Source of the DNA: Thermoflexales bacterium
GTDB taxonomy: Bacteria; Chloroflexota; Anaerolineae; S140-20
Direction of reading: 5' to 3'
Assembly: GCA_015484715.1 (NCBI GenBank)
Contig: WFUY01000486.1
Coordinates: 1-5,253, forward strand
DNA: 5,253 nucleotides
The notes under the pieces are model-generated. The model worked only from the letters and a program-made list of their open reading frames with translations, was not told the DNA's origin and made no database searches. A program made the position numbers and the translations under genes. Shown piece after piece: positions 5,170 to 5,253 of this stretch. Numbering within the stretch: position 1 is the stretch's first letter; each line of letters begins with the position of its first letter.

Positions 5170-5253
5170 ATGAACCCATCTTTTGTCTCCCCCGTCTGGA
5201 CCCGTTACACCTCCATCGTCGCCGAGCGGGCTGAGGGGGTGTACGTCTACGAC
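5170..5253 (+). CDS. N-terminus of a probable class III (PLP-dependent) aminotransferase, cut by the window end
   Basis: Only 28 codons are visible, starting MNPSFVSPVWTRYTSIVA and ending VYVYD. The pattern of an aromatic residue followed by a charged stretch and then GVYVYD matches the opening of class III aminotransferases, where the next expected residues are a D-G-x-x-Y-L-D-F segment. This family includes enzymes acting on GABA, putrescine, beta-alanine or ornithine. The ATG is preceded by GGAG (5161-5164), which begins right after the potD TAA, so the gene is tightly linked to the importer. The catalytic lysine and cofactor site lie outside the window, so the family is probable and the substrate cannot be told. 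Confidence 0.65.
   Translation, partial: MNPSFVSPVWTRYTSIVAERAEGVYVYD

Overview
The window is GC-rich bacterial DNA with all genes on the + strand. It reads as part of a Chloroflexota genome, probably an Anaerolineae or Caldilineae relative. That assignment is an inference from style: a Pro/Thr linker followed by a C-terminal SH3b domain, a lipoprotein with a long Pro/Thr/Glu tether, a Lrp/AsnC regulator heading a polyamine transporter operon, and an intergenic array of TCACGCC-type heptamers. No rRNA or marker gene is present to confirm it.

Layout: (1) positions 1-266 hold the 3' end of a gene for a protein with an SH3b domain. (2) Positions 267-383 form an AT-richer control region with a long inverted repeat, a good sigma70-type promoter (TTGACA, 17 bp, TAAGAT) with a small palindrome between its two boxes, and a strong ribosome binding site. 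(3) Positions 384-866 encode a Lrp/AsnC-family regulator that appears to start on ATA. (4) Positions 922-5160 encode a complete polyamine-type ABC importer in the order ATPase (potA), permease (potB), permease (potC), lipoprotein receptor (potD). (5) Positions 5170-5253 are the first 28 codons of a probable class III aminotransferase, cut by the window edge.

The genes look like one operon: potA-potB and potD-aminotransferase are 9 nt apart. Two larger gaps interrupt it. One is a 124-nt potB-potC gap that consists almost entirely of 16 tandem heptamers. The other is a 107-nt potC-potD gap with a small hairpin. The inferred logic is that the receptor binds a polyamine or related amino compound outside the cell, PotB/PotC/PotA import it, the aminotransferase starts its breakdown or interconversion, and the Lrp-like protein regulates the unit, perhaps its own promoter included. 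The individual families are ordinary. The least explained parts are the heptamer array, the non-standard start of the regulator, the promoter palindrome, and changes at expected ligand-contact positions of the receptor.
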